A stretch of 64,000 nucleotides of DNA from Myrica gale (taxonomy: Eukaryota > Streptophyta > Magnoliopsida > Fagales > Myricaceae), in the NCBI GenBank assembly GCA_963930655.1, contig OZ005610.1, positions 7,135,001 to 7,199,000 of the forward strand. Direction: 5' to 3'. The translations under genes were made by a program, and so were the position numbers. This document shows positions 50,572-61,211 of the stretch, one piece after another. Within the stretch, counting starts at the first letter, position 1. Every line of letters starts with the position of its first letter. The notes under the pieces were generated by a model. That model had not been told where the DNA came from. It ran no database searches and worked only from the letters and a program-made list of their open reading frames with translations.

Positions 50572-52986
50572 CCTTTCCCCCCAACTTTGAATCCCTACCA
50601 TACCGAAGCATTTAATATCACATATCAACCAAGTCGATCTAATCTTCGTTGGGATGCAGAAAATATGGTACAAAAGAGTAATAAGAAACGTTTCAAATGT
50701 CGCATTTCGCAATTCTCGACCACTGAAGATTTAGACAATTACTCAGTCGAACTCAACTTGTCTGAATTACAACATATTCTTTGTCATTTCTTCCATATCT
50801 CCGGAAGCCTAAGTTATTTACGAAGTGCAGGATCATCAAAATTAAGGTGAAGAAAGAAAGATAGGACGGTACCTCAGATCTGCGCCAGTGGAAAGTCGGA
50901 TCAAGGAGAACGAAAACTCGCCGTCGACGGGAGGAGCGGAGATGAGAGATCGGCGGGGGAAGCGGACGTAGAAGAAGCTTGAGGTGGGTAAAGGTTGAGG
51001 AGCTGAGGGCGCGTAGATCAGGGCTTTAAAGGAAGGCAAAGAAACAAGAGTAGATAGCGAGGGACCGAGCAGATCTGCTTTCATTGGAGTAAGTGAATAA
51101 TATTTACATTTCTGAATAATATTATGTAAATGTAAACGCTTGCATACATACCAGTGTGAAATCCTTGTGAAATTAAAATTAAATATGATTTATTATTTTT
51201 GTTTCTTAATGTAAATGTAAACGCTTGCGATGGTTGCTACATTATTTAGTAAAACTCACACATCTAGTGAAATCCTTGGGACATTAAAATAAATATGATT
51301 TATTATTATTATTATTTCATTTGTGAGATTTTATTTTATTTTTTTGGGTAAGTTAGATTTGTGAGATTTTTTTCTCTTCAAACGGAATGAATTTTTTAAG
51401 TGGAAGGATAATTCTGAATAAGAGCATCGTGCTAGACAGTTTATTATAATCCTAATTCAAGTAGTATTTTAAGCATCGACGGAACCTGAGTGATGTTCGT
51501 TTGGTGAAAAAAAATATAGGATTCGAATCCTCAATTTCATCATGTTCGGCAAATATAGTATTCAGCCTAAAATTTTCTCCTGCAACATGTCAGTAGGCAC
51601 CTGAACAGCAGCTCGTTAGTCCCCCTTCCCCATGCATCACATGCGCCTGCGCTTGCCCTTGCATCCGCCTTCCCCATGCGTGATGTTCGACTTTCATCTT
51701 TCCTCTTTCGTTCTTCTTCTTTATTTGTTTGCTTGTTTATTTTTTTACAACATTAATTTTGTCTTCTTCTTCTTTTGTTTTTTTGTTTTAACCGCGTCAG
51801 TGTTTTCTTTTTATTTTTTTAATAGCTTTCAAATATTTATATTATAATAAATATTTAAATAATCATCAATTTAAATATTTTACATTTGTATCAAAATTTT
51901 AAAAAAATCGTAATTATAATAAATAATATAAATATAGATATTATTTTATCTTTTATCTTTTTCACTCATCCCAATAAAAATAATCTACAAAAAAATATTA
52001 CCTTAAACATCATCATTATTTTTTTACACATCATCAATTTCTACACAAACACCAATACAACTCCAACATCACCTAAAAATTCTTAAAACACTTAGGCTAT
52101 GTTTGGTTTATGTTTTGAGATATGTTTTTGTGTTTGTATTTTATTGAAAGTAATGTAGATTCTATTAAGATAGGTGAAAAGTGTGTTAAAAGTCTCTTAA
52201 AAACGAACATCACCCTAATTTTAGATATGCGCATTGAACCGGGCCGGACTTATGTTTATACATGACATGCCAGTTAGAAATTCGACTAACCCTGAGACAA
52301 TTTTTGGGGCCCGATGTATAATTCAATAAGGCCCCGTGGATGGCGCCGTTAGGACTTGGGCTTCTGTTAGATGGTAAGAGTCTAAGAGAAGGGAAGGTCT
52401 TCGAAGCCCAACTTCTTTAATTCTTGCAAGCTCTATATATTTTCGAATATCTTGTCAGAAAAAGCCCAATATGTATACGTCCCGAAAGAAGTTATCAACC
52501 CAAGCTCACTTTAAAGTTGAATCACACTTGTGTTGTCTATAAAGGGATAGCGCAAAAGCCGGAGGCTCAAAAGTTAGAAGCACCCACTTTCACTTTACAA
52601 AATGGCAGCTTTGTAATTTTCGAAAGAAGAGTGGCATTTTCGTAGTTTTACAAATTTATTTATTGGCAGCCTGAAGTAAGGATACTCAGGTGGCTTGGCC
52701 TAGCATTGTTTATAAAAAAAAGAAGAGAAAGCCAGATAAAAGCCAAGCGTGGGCCGCGGACATCTTCAGAAGACAGGAGGCACAGGACGCGAAAGAAAAT
52801 AGAGAGAAAAGAGAAGAAGAAAGGAAAGAGAAGTCAGTGAGCAAAAACAAAAAAAAACAAAGGGGGAATGGGAAAGTAGATTTGATTATAATCTGGTTGT
52901 TGTCAAGTTATCTCAAATAAATAAATAAATATTTATATTTAATTATATATATATATGCAGAAATGCACTTTTTATGGCAGGAATAT
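50572..52986. other. coatomer 5' region and intergenic DNA
   Basis: The first 450 bp likely hold the coatomer 5' UTR, a 5' UTR intron (about 50600-50871) and the promoter. Beyond that I see no gene. The segment 52095-52212 (CTATGTTTGGTTTATG to AACGAACATCACCC) looks like a short degraded MITE. Confidence 0.45.
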
Positions 52987-52989
52987 TAT

Positions 52990-53187
52990 GGGTATGTTTG
53001 AGCCCCAATTAATTGGGCTCAAAATTTTAGGTTTACTACTAAAAAATTCACCACATAATTTTTATTATTATAATATTTATTAAAAAATTTCTCACTCTTC
53101 ACTTTTTCACCAACTCTCGTAACATTTCTTTACTTTATAATATTTCTCAAACTCCAATACCCAAAATTTTCACCCTCAAACATACCC
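52990..53187. mobile_element. Tourist-like MITE, family 2
   Basis: 198 bp, ends GGGTATGTTTGAG and CTCAAACATACCC (perfect 13-bp inverted repeats), flanked by TAT on both sides (52987-52989 and 53188-53190). Its sequence is very close to the copy at 47.61 kb. Confidence 0.85.
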
Positions 53188-53382
53188 TATGAGTCAACTT
53201 AGACTTTGTATTTGTGATGCCTAAGGTAATTTAATATACCATTATGTGTAGCTGTATTATTTCCGGTGCGGCGTCAAGTGACTTCGTGATTCGGTATTTA
53301 TTATAGTTGATGTGAGTTCTATACGAGAGTTACTAGAATCTGATACCGAAACATACTAGCTAGTGTTCTCTGCGCATGAATT

Positions 53383-54330
53383 TTAAAAAAATTCAAAACG
53401 CTCACTGGATTTACAATTTTTGAATTAAAATTCACGGGATCCAACTTCATTAGACTTATTTAACAGAAAATTCATCTCGTCCAATCACAATGTGACACGT
53501 GTCATTAAATAAATTAAAAAAAAAAAACGTAATTTAAAAAATAATTTATAAATAACTCACTAAGTTTTAACGTTTTTTTTAAAAAACTCATTGAGTTTTT
53601 TAAAATTTCAAAACGCTCACTAGGTTTGTCATTTTAGTATCAAAACTCACTGGACCCAACGTTGTTAGACCTATTTAACGAAAAATTCATCTCGTCCAAT
53701 CACAATGTGACACGTGTCATTAAATAAATAAAAAATTAATCTAAAATTAATAAAAAAACATAATTATTTTTATTTTTATTTATTTTTATTTTTAAAAAAA
53801 TATCTGCAATCCATAGAGACCACCGCTCGGGGTGGACTAGGCTGCCAGATCCCCCACCGTGAAAGGATTAGGGGTCCCCGATCTTTTTAAAAAAATAAAA
53901 AAATAAAATTATTTTTTTATTAATTTTAGATTATTCTTTTAATGATATGTATCATATTGTGATTGAACGAGATGAATTTTTTGTTAAATAATTCTAACAA
54001 CGTTGGGTCCCGTGAGTTTTGATACTAAAATTACAAACATAGTGAGTGTTTTGAAATTTTTTAAAATCCAGTGAGTTTTTTAAAAAGACGTTAAAACTTT
54101 TAGTGAGTTATTTGTAAATTGTTTTTTAAATTCGTTTTTTTATTAATTTTTTAAAAAAATATTTATTAATTTTTTATATATTTAATGACACGTGTCACAT
54201 TGTGATTAAACGTAATGAATTTTCTGTTAAATGGGTAAATTTTAATTTTAAAATTGTAAATATAGTGAGCATTTTAAATTTTTTTAAAATTAATAAATTT
54301 TTGAAAAAGACGCTAATTAGTAAGTTATTT
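53383..54330. mobile_element. nested fold-back (MULE-like) elements
   Basis: Four copies of a unit of about 130 bp lie in the order plus, plus, minus, minus (about 53395-53515, 53606-53730, 53935-54050 and 54180-54290). Each carries AATTCATCTCGTCCAATCAC (or diverged complement) and the block ACACGTGTCATTAAATAAAT. The inner pair with its AACTCACTAAGTTTTAACG ends spans about 53548-54119. The outer pair surrounds it, so one element seems to have inserted into a relative. The core at about 53808-53902 is GC-richer and unrelated to the arms. No coding capacity. Confidence 0.7.
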
Positions 54331-55206
54331 GTAAATTTGCCCGAAAACTATAGGGAGTGTTTACGCTACACCCTGATTTTCAGGGCAGTTCTATACTTCT
54401 ATGATCTACACACGATTCGCGGCTCGCGCTTCAAAGTTGTGAATAGACGTCTGAAATGACATTACTTCGAGGCTCAACAAAGTTGTCCTCAAAATACACG
54501 TACGAGTGTTCTAGGCTCTAGCAGTCTAGCCGAAGTACTGGGCCCCGGCCTTGCCTTCAGACCATGTGCCTATGGGAGTCAACGACAAAACCAGGGGATA
54601 TATATTACGACGGAGAACCGCGTGCATTTCAGTAACCCTTCTCAAATCACGATGTATCTGTGCTTGAATAGAAACAAATGTCATACAGTTCCAACATTAC
54701 TCAACCTTAAAATAATGTGTTGGTATTTTTTTTTCTAAGCGTGTGTTAGTATTTTTAGCCTATGTGCGTGAATACAAATCTAACACGAGCTTACAAACGC
54801 GACGTGACGGTCAGCCATAAACCTGAGATGCACGTACCATAAAAGAGGTGATCGTAAACCACATAGATCTGGAGCCGTAGAGACGGATCCTAAGGTGTGT
54901 GTAGTCGCCGTCGATCTGCGAAATTCCACCGGTTGTGCGAGGGGGTTAACTGGAGGGAAAAAAAACACTAATCGGTACAATTCGTTCGCTGAAACCACCG
55001 GAGAGACAGTGCAGTCACGTCTTATGGGAAAAAGTTCTAGAGCTCTCTAGAAGGCACTCTTTACATATTCAAGCTACATCTAATCGGTACATGGCTAGCC
55101 ATGTGCACTGGAGTACATACATACATGTGACAAGTCTCTTCTTTCATTAAGTGGTTTCAAGAAGCGAGTCCACTTTCCATCTCGAGGTGCATTAGTTATT
55201 TTCACT
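54331..55206. other. intergenic DNA, nothing recognised
   Basis: No gene or element structure that I can support. Confidence 0.5.
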
Positions 55207-55215
55207 TTTAATTTA

Positions 55216-56999
55216 GGCTAAATTAGTCCGTACTTCTTTGGAGTTTGGTCTTTTCCCAGATTCGTCCTTAGGGTTTGATTTTTCCTACAGATAACCCCGG
55301 GGTTTGAACTCAATCTCAAGTTAGTCATGCCGTCAATTTAATGGACGGAAATACACACGTGGATAATGGCTTACACGTGGCAGTGACAAGTAAGTTTTTT
55401 TAAAATATTTGGTCTAATTACATTATGACAGGTGTTAGAAAATAAATAAAATAAAAAATCTTTTAAAAAGTTAAAAAAATAAATCAAAAAGTAATAAAAA
55501 ACTTAATTAAACTTAAAAAAAAAAAAAAAGATCGGGAGGAGGCTCCTTCTCTCTCCCCCAGAACCCTCTTTCTCTCTCCCTCCAACCCTCTCTCTCTCCC
55601 CCAGAACCCTCTCTCTCATGAAAATAGGGAAACCGAAAGAGCTTTTTAAACTAGTTCTCACTGATTTTGTACCCGCCCATGGCAAAGGCTTGGAAAATTT
55701 ACAAGAGGAGTTCCATCAAAAGCAAAAATGTGAAGAACAATCACGTCCTCCCTAAAAAAAACCAGTCATACATTCTGCACTCGTCCTTGTGGAAGACGGA
55801 AAACACTATGATCTTTGAATATTTTTTATGCCCTAGCCAGGTTATGTTTATCAAAATCATCATCTCGCTTGGGAAATCATGTTTTGATTTACTTTCCATA
55901 TTGAAGATTTTTTTCCCCAAAAAGTTGATGTTGAGAATGATTCATCTTCAAAAGGGCACTGCAATCCAAGAAAGAATTTGACTAAAAGTAAAACATGGAT
56001 CTCTGGGATATTTTCCCCTCCCTTGCTAGTGTACGGTGCTACAATTCTCCAAAAGCATTTCGGGTTTTCAAAATTTCCATTCTCATCGCAATGTGAAGTG
56101 CTATAAGATTTTAAATGTATAGTTTAATTTTAGTTCTTTTATTGTCATTGAGAAGATGGTTTGAAATCCCTAATATAATATTTTCATTTTATGTATTGTG
56201 CTTATACCGAGTTTTACAAAGGTGGGCGGAGCACGTTCTTCATGCTGAACACAATATTTGGAGGTATTACCATTTTTCTGCTATGGCTCTCCTTATGTTT
56301 TTTTCCCTCATCGGATTTAATCTGAACTTAGCATGGCCAAATGCAGGGCCTTGATTTTGTATGTTGCAGCTGGTGCACTTCAAGATGTATTGGTAGCACT
56401 TCGTGAGGCACAACAACCAGACACAGCAGCCATGTTCGTCCTTGCGTGTCGGGAAATACATGCAGAACTAATTGCTAATGTAGGAAATTCAGATGATGAA
56501 TCAAGTTCTTCCACGAAGGAAAAGCTGCGTAACTTGCTTGGATTGGACCCAGAGAACGAAGATGTTATTGCAGTAGGTGAATTTTATGGACAATACCAAA
56601 GAAAATTGGTGCATCTGTCTGGGGGAGAGAGAGAGGGTTATGGGGGGAGAGAGAGAGGGTTCTGGAGGAGGGAGAGGGAGCCTCCTCCCGATTTTTTTTT
56701 TTAAGTTTAATTAAGTTTTTTATTACTTTTTGATTTTTTTTTATCTTTTTAAAAGATTTTTTATTTTATTTATTTTCTAACATGTGTCATAATGTAATTT
56801 GACCAAATATTTTAAAAAAACTTACCTGTCACTGCCACGTGTAAACCGTTATCCAAGTGTGTATTTTCGTCCATTAAATTGACGGCAGGACTAACTTGGG
56901 ATTGAGTTCAAACCCCGGGGTTATCTGTAGGGAAAATCGAACCCTAAGGACGAATCTGAGAAAAGGCCAAAACCCAAAGACGTACGGACTAATTTAGCC
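55216..56999. mobile_element. Pack-MULE-like element carrying WDR11 gene fragments
   Basis: 1,784 bp bounded by long terminal inverted repeats of about 330-400 bp. The left end GGCTAAATTAGTCCGTAC matches the complement of the right end GTACGGACTAATTTAGCC. Shared inner blocks include AACCCCGGGGTTATCTGTAG-type sequence, the CACGTGGCAGTGACA region and a CT/GA-rich inner border next to GATCGGGAGGAGG. The flanks TTTAATTTA (55207-55215) and TTTAATTAA (57000-57008) agree at eight of nine positions, as for a Mutator 9-bp duplication. The interior contains two exons and an intron of a WDR11-like gene. No transposase is present, so it is non-autonomous. Confidence 0.87.
56211..56616 (+). pseudogene. 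captured WDR11-like gene fragment (two exons with intron)
   Basis: Exon-like 56211-56263 reads VLQRWAEHVLHAEHNIW and ends at a GT donor. After an 83-bp intron ending ATGCAG, exon-like 56347-56616 reads ALILYVAAGALQDVLVALRE, then PDTAAMFVLACREIHAELIA, and ends ENEDVIAVGEFYGQYQRKL. This is the conserved C-terminal region of plant WDR11-type WD-repeat proteins. The fragment stops where the terminal repeat begins. Retaining the intron shows capture from genomic DNA, not from mRNA. The frame is intact across both exons. The flanking stretch at about 55650-56210 may be captured intron. Confidence 0.82.
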
Positions 57000-57008
57000 T
57001 TTAATTAA

Positions 57009-57705
57009 CGAAGGAAATCTCTGGTATCATAAATTTTTTATTTAGGTCAGTATATATAGTAATTTTTTTAAAGTACGTAAATACAGTAAGTTCACTTCAA
57101 AGTGATATTTATTTAACGCAAAGACAGACCTCAAATAGATTAGTACCAAAATCAACCATCCAAGATTTCGCAAACCGGCCGGGGTGGCAAGACCAAATGA
57201 TATTGCAAAAGGCTTCTCAATTTCCGACGACAGAGTCCCGTTCAATGTGGCGTGTAATTTACGTCTGAGGATATACGCATTCTTCACCGTCTGATAGAAT
57301 GTTAACGGACGGATGGACTCCAACGAGAAGTTCCTACCGCCGTATGTTCATGTAAGGAATTTCAAAACGATATAATCAGTAACGCAGAACCGCTTACAAA
57401 AAAAAAGTCAGTAACGCAGAACCAAGTTGGTTCCGTGACCGATAATCCGGAACGAAAAACCGATGGCCCCCACATCGAAATACGGGTTCGAGATCAATCT
57501 TCGAGAAGACATTACCACGTTTTAGCAGCTTCAGCTACGTCTTTCACCACTTTGGCAATAGCGTTTCCATTTTTAGCAATGCCCCTGTCCTTTCTCCCTT
57601 TCTCTCCTCTTTCAGTCTTTTTTCTTCTACCCCTTCTTTTCCGTTCTTCTTGTTCGTCTTCACACCAGGAAGAAGACAGGAAAAGAAGAGTCGGAGAGAG
57701 AGATC
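57009..57705. other. upstream region of the TM6-like MADS gene
   Basis: Promoter and 5' leader of the MADS gene. The last 130 bp are CT-rich (CTTTCTCCCTTTCTCTCC), typical of a plant 5' UTR. No distinct element recognised. Confidence 0.5.
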
Positions 57706-59544
57706 ATGGCGAGGGGGAAGATCCAGATCAAGAGGATAGAGAACCCGATCAACAGGCAGGTCACCTACTCGAAAAGACGGAAAGGTCTATTTAAGAAGGC
57801 CCAGGAGCTTACCGTTCTCTGCGACGTCAAGGTTTCTATTATATTGTGTTCTGGCAATGGCAGGCTTCACAACTATATTAGCCCTTCCACCACGTATGTC
57901 ACTTTCTTCTCTAATCGTCTGTTTTCATCTCCCTCTGAAACCCTAAATTAAACAAGCTTTTTAGTTTTTATATCGAACTTTTCTTCTTTGGGTTTTTGTT
58001 GTCTTTTGGTTGAAAAAACTTGTGGTTTAGAACGAAGCAATTGATTGATGAGTACCAAAAGACAAAAGGAGTCGATCTTTGGAGCGCGCACTATGAGGTT
58101 CTCTCTCTCGCGCGCTGATTGTATAATTATGAACTATATCTTAAATGCAAACATGTAGACCTCTCTATTAATGCTAGCAATAAGATGGTAACGTGTGCAG
58201 AGAATGCAAGAAAACCTGAAGAACCTCAAGGAGGTCAATAGGGGTCTAAGAAGGGAGATAAGGTAATACCCTAGTAGGGAGACTTTAATTATCACTTTTT
58301 TGTGTGTAATTGCTGGCGTTGGTTGGAGCATTTCTATGTTAATTTTGTATCTGTGCTATGACATTGGTAGGCAGAGGAGTGGTGAATCTCCAAATGATCT
58401 GAACTTGGAGGAGTTGCTTGGTCTTGAGAAAGACATGGAGAGCGCTGCCAAGGTTATTCGCGACCGCAAGGTTGGATCAACTCACAGAAACTTGGACCTT
58501 TTTTGCTGACATTGTCACATTGCATCAATCGGTATAATCGAGAAAGAGGCCATTAAAGCCCATCACTTATTTTTTCACTGAAGGATCAAGTGGTACTTGC
58601 AAACTTTTTGAAAGAGGAGCTAGTTCACTAAAATATACGTCATGCTTTTTGAACTTTTATCTATAGTGAGATTCATGAGATAGTTATCTAGAGATTACTG
58701 GGCGCAGGCCTCAAACGATTTTGATGAGACTTCACTGTTTCATGAAGAGGTCTATGACTCTATACACATGACTAGTAGTTTTATAAGGGTCACAAAGGAA
58801 AGATGGAGTGCTTCCTGCTACTAAACGATCACTATCTGCTGACTGGGGCACAAAGGATCGGTGCATGTCTCCTAGATCTTGCATAATGTGGTGTAGCAAC
58901 AAATATACCTAGCTAGATCTTTTTGCGTTTATCGTACGTGGTTAGAGATGTTGTTCTTAAGCTTGTTATATCATGTCGTTTAATGAATTTGTTTCATGTT
59001 AATCGGCAGTACCGGATGCTTTACACCCAAATCGAAACTCACAAGAAAAAGGTTAACCACTCGGCAATATATATTAAGATTCCTTCATTTGATTTAAGTT
59101 CTGGTTCATAGGAATTTTTTTTTAATTTTTTTTGCCTTCAATTTGGTTGCAGAAAAAGCATGCTGAATGCATACATGGAAGTCTTCTACATCAAGTTGTA
59201 AGCATCATATTTTAAAGCTTATGATCTCTTCTAGTCCATACTTAAGCTTCTTATATATATATATATATACATATATATACATACATAACATAGTCTGACG
59301 TTTGGAATTATTGAAGAAGTAAATTGGAACTAATAGGACTTCCTTCTACTTGATTAAGAATGCAATTAGAAATGGATCAGATCCAGAAAATGGAGTGGTC
59401 GATAATGGAGTAGGAGGAGAGTATGGTCCTGTTCTTGGACGCTTGAATGGAGATTCTTGCATTGTTTTTCGCCTGCAACAAAACCAGCCTGATTGTCACA
59501 GCGGAATGGGGTCAGATCTCACAACTTGCTTCAGTAGTACCTGA
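57706..59544 (+). CDS. TM6: B-class MADS-box protein, AP3/TM6 lineage
   Basis: MIKC-type transcription factor of the APETALA3/TM6 lineage, whose members specify petals and stamens with PISTILLATA. Exons 57706-57893, 58031-58097, 58201-58262, 58371-58470, 59010-59051, 59153-59197 and 59359-59544 are 188, 67, 62, 100, 42, 45 and 186 bp. The first six match the canonical B-class exon sizes. They join in phase to 229 residues. The MADS domain reads MARGKIQIKRIENPINRQ and LFKKAQELTVLCDVKVSI; the K domain has NLKEVNRGLRREIRQRSGES and NLEELLGLEKDMESAAKV. The C-terminus retains a PI-derived motif (VFRLQQNQPDCH) but ends GMGSDLTTCFSST instead of the usual paleoAP3 box. The NLEEL/LEKDMES wording favours TM6 over euAP3. 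KRRKG replaces the common KRRNG. The last acceptor is TTAAG, not the usual CAG. The gene appears intact but diverged. Confidence 0.88.
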
Positions 59545-60896
59545 AGGTCATGCAAATTCCCAGGCACCCCTACTTGCCAATTTATCCTAAGAATATATAT
59601 AGATGGTATATCTAGTACCCACCATCTTGAATATATATGTTCAACTAATCTAACTAGCTACAAATAACATTTGGCCTCCCCCTTTTAATTTTTACTAGTT
59701 GTGCTGTTATGGATTTTCAGGTGGCTTGTACTTATTATTTTATTTTTCTTGCGGATGATCCTTTTCCCTATATATTCTAGAATTAAGTGAACAATTTTCT
59801 TGGTTTGAATGTGATCACACCCATATTTCAACAAATTGTTAAGCTCTAACAAACTCGTTTGATAAAATAATAAAAAAATTGGTCGAATGTTTGTGTGATT
59901 AATATTTGATCTTTTCAAACTACGACTCCTATTCATTGAAATGGAAAGTGAAATAGATTGTTAATGCACTTTTTGAATATTATGAGGGTCCCTAATTACT
60001 TGTCTTATAATACCAATTCCTCTTACCTTTGGTTGAATGCCTCATTTAAATTGTCCCTCTCGTTGGAATATTAGGTAAATTAAAGCTAAAAGTCAGCCCC
60101 TTGAGTCGACGCAGGATTTTTTTTTTTGTTTGTCCATCAGATTCTTTGTAGTCGGCTGCAGGTACTGTCCTTTTAATCTTCCCTCCACTGTCTCGTCTAC
60201 ACGTTTCCGTCTAACGTCATTATCAACAGCAAATTACAATTACGTTCACATAGACTAATCCGATACATAAAAAAGCACTTGACAAGAATCTGAGATTGCG
60301 CTAATCGGCCGGGCACACATGCGTCCATGCTTTCGCGAGCTAATATACATGACAAACAAACACGACACCTTGTCTGCTCGATTCACCACACGTCTACATC
60401 GACAACCCAAGTAAACATTAAAACATATATTTGTAGTTTAGTCCAATAGTGTCATGGCTATACCGTATATCCAATATATATTCCCAAAAGGGTTTGGATG
60501 AGATGAGTCTGCTCGCTTCGATCTCATCACTACTCACTAAAAAGTGAGAAATGTTACTTTTGTTTGCATATTTTTTTGTCAAGGGTCGATTTCCCTTTTT
60601 CATTAATTAATTATTTTGAATAAATTTTTAACGTGCCACGCAAATTCTAGAAAACCACGTATGATCGGGAACCCAATTTCTTATGAAAAACGAATTCGAG
60701 AGTGAGTCCTTACCGCCACTGTCCTGATTTCTTTCTAACCATTGAATCAATCTGGCGTGGGGGGTTAAAAGGATTAAGAAAAATTGTTAGTCAGGTGGGA
60801 AGGAACTAATGCCGTGGACCAAGCGAGGTGTTAGTGGGACCATCCAATCAACCGTCAACCCAAAGTATTAAGAGAGGGAAAGTAGGGGTTATATGG
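59545..60896. other. intergenic DNA between the MADS and MCRS genes
   Basis: Contains the 3' flank of the MADS gene and AT-rich spacer. No further gene or element recognised. Confidence 0.5.
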
Positions 60897-60913
60897 CACG
60901 TGATTTCCACGTG
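60897..60913 (+). promoter_or_regulatory. paired G-boxes upstream of the MCRS gene
   Basis: Two CACGTG hexamers at 60897-60902 and 60908-60913, 11 bp apart centre to centre (about one helical turn), roughly 300 bp before the start codon. G-boxes bind bHLH and bZIP factors in plants; function here is inference. Confidence 0.45.
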
Positions 60914-61211
60914 TGATCGATTTGATGGAAATTCCTTGAAATCACAGTTGCCTGAGGCCGCCGAATGACCGTAGTGTCCACGTTTCAAAACCTTGGAGGC
61001 TTGGACCTTTCCATTAGGTTTTCTCTAAAACCCCCCCTCTTTTTTGAGTTTTTGCCTTTTTGTGTGTCACTGTGTGTGTTCGTTTTGCTCTCTCTTTCTT
61101 GAAGCTTATTTCCATGGGGCACAACTTTCTCAAATTATAAGCACCGCTTTAGAGAGAGAATTTTAGAAAAGCACTAGAGAGAGAGAGAGAAAGAGAAACA
61201 AAGGCACAGAC

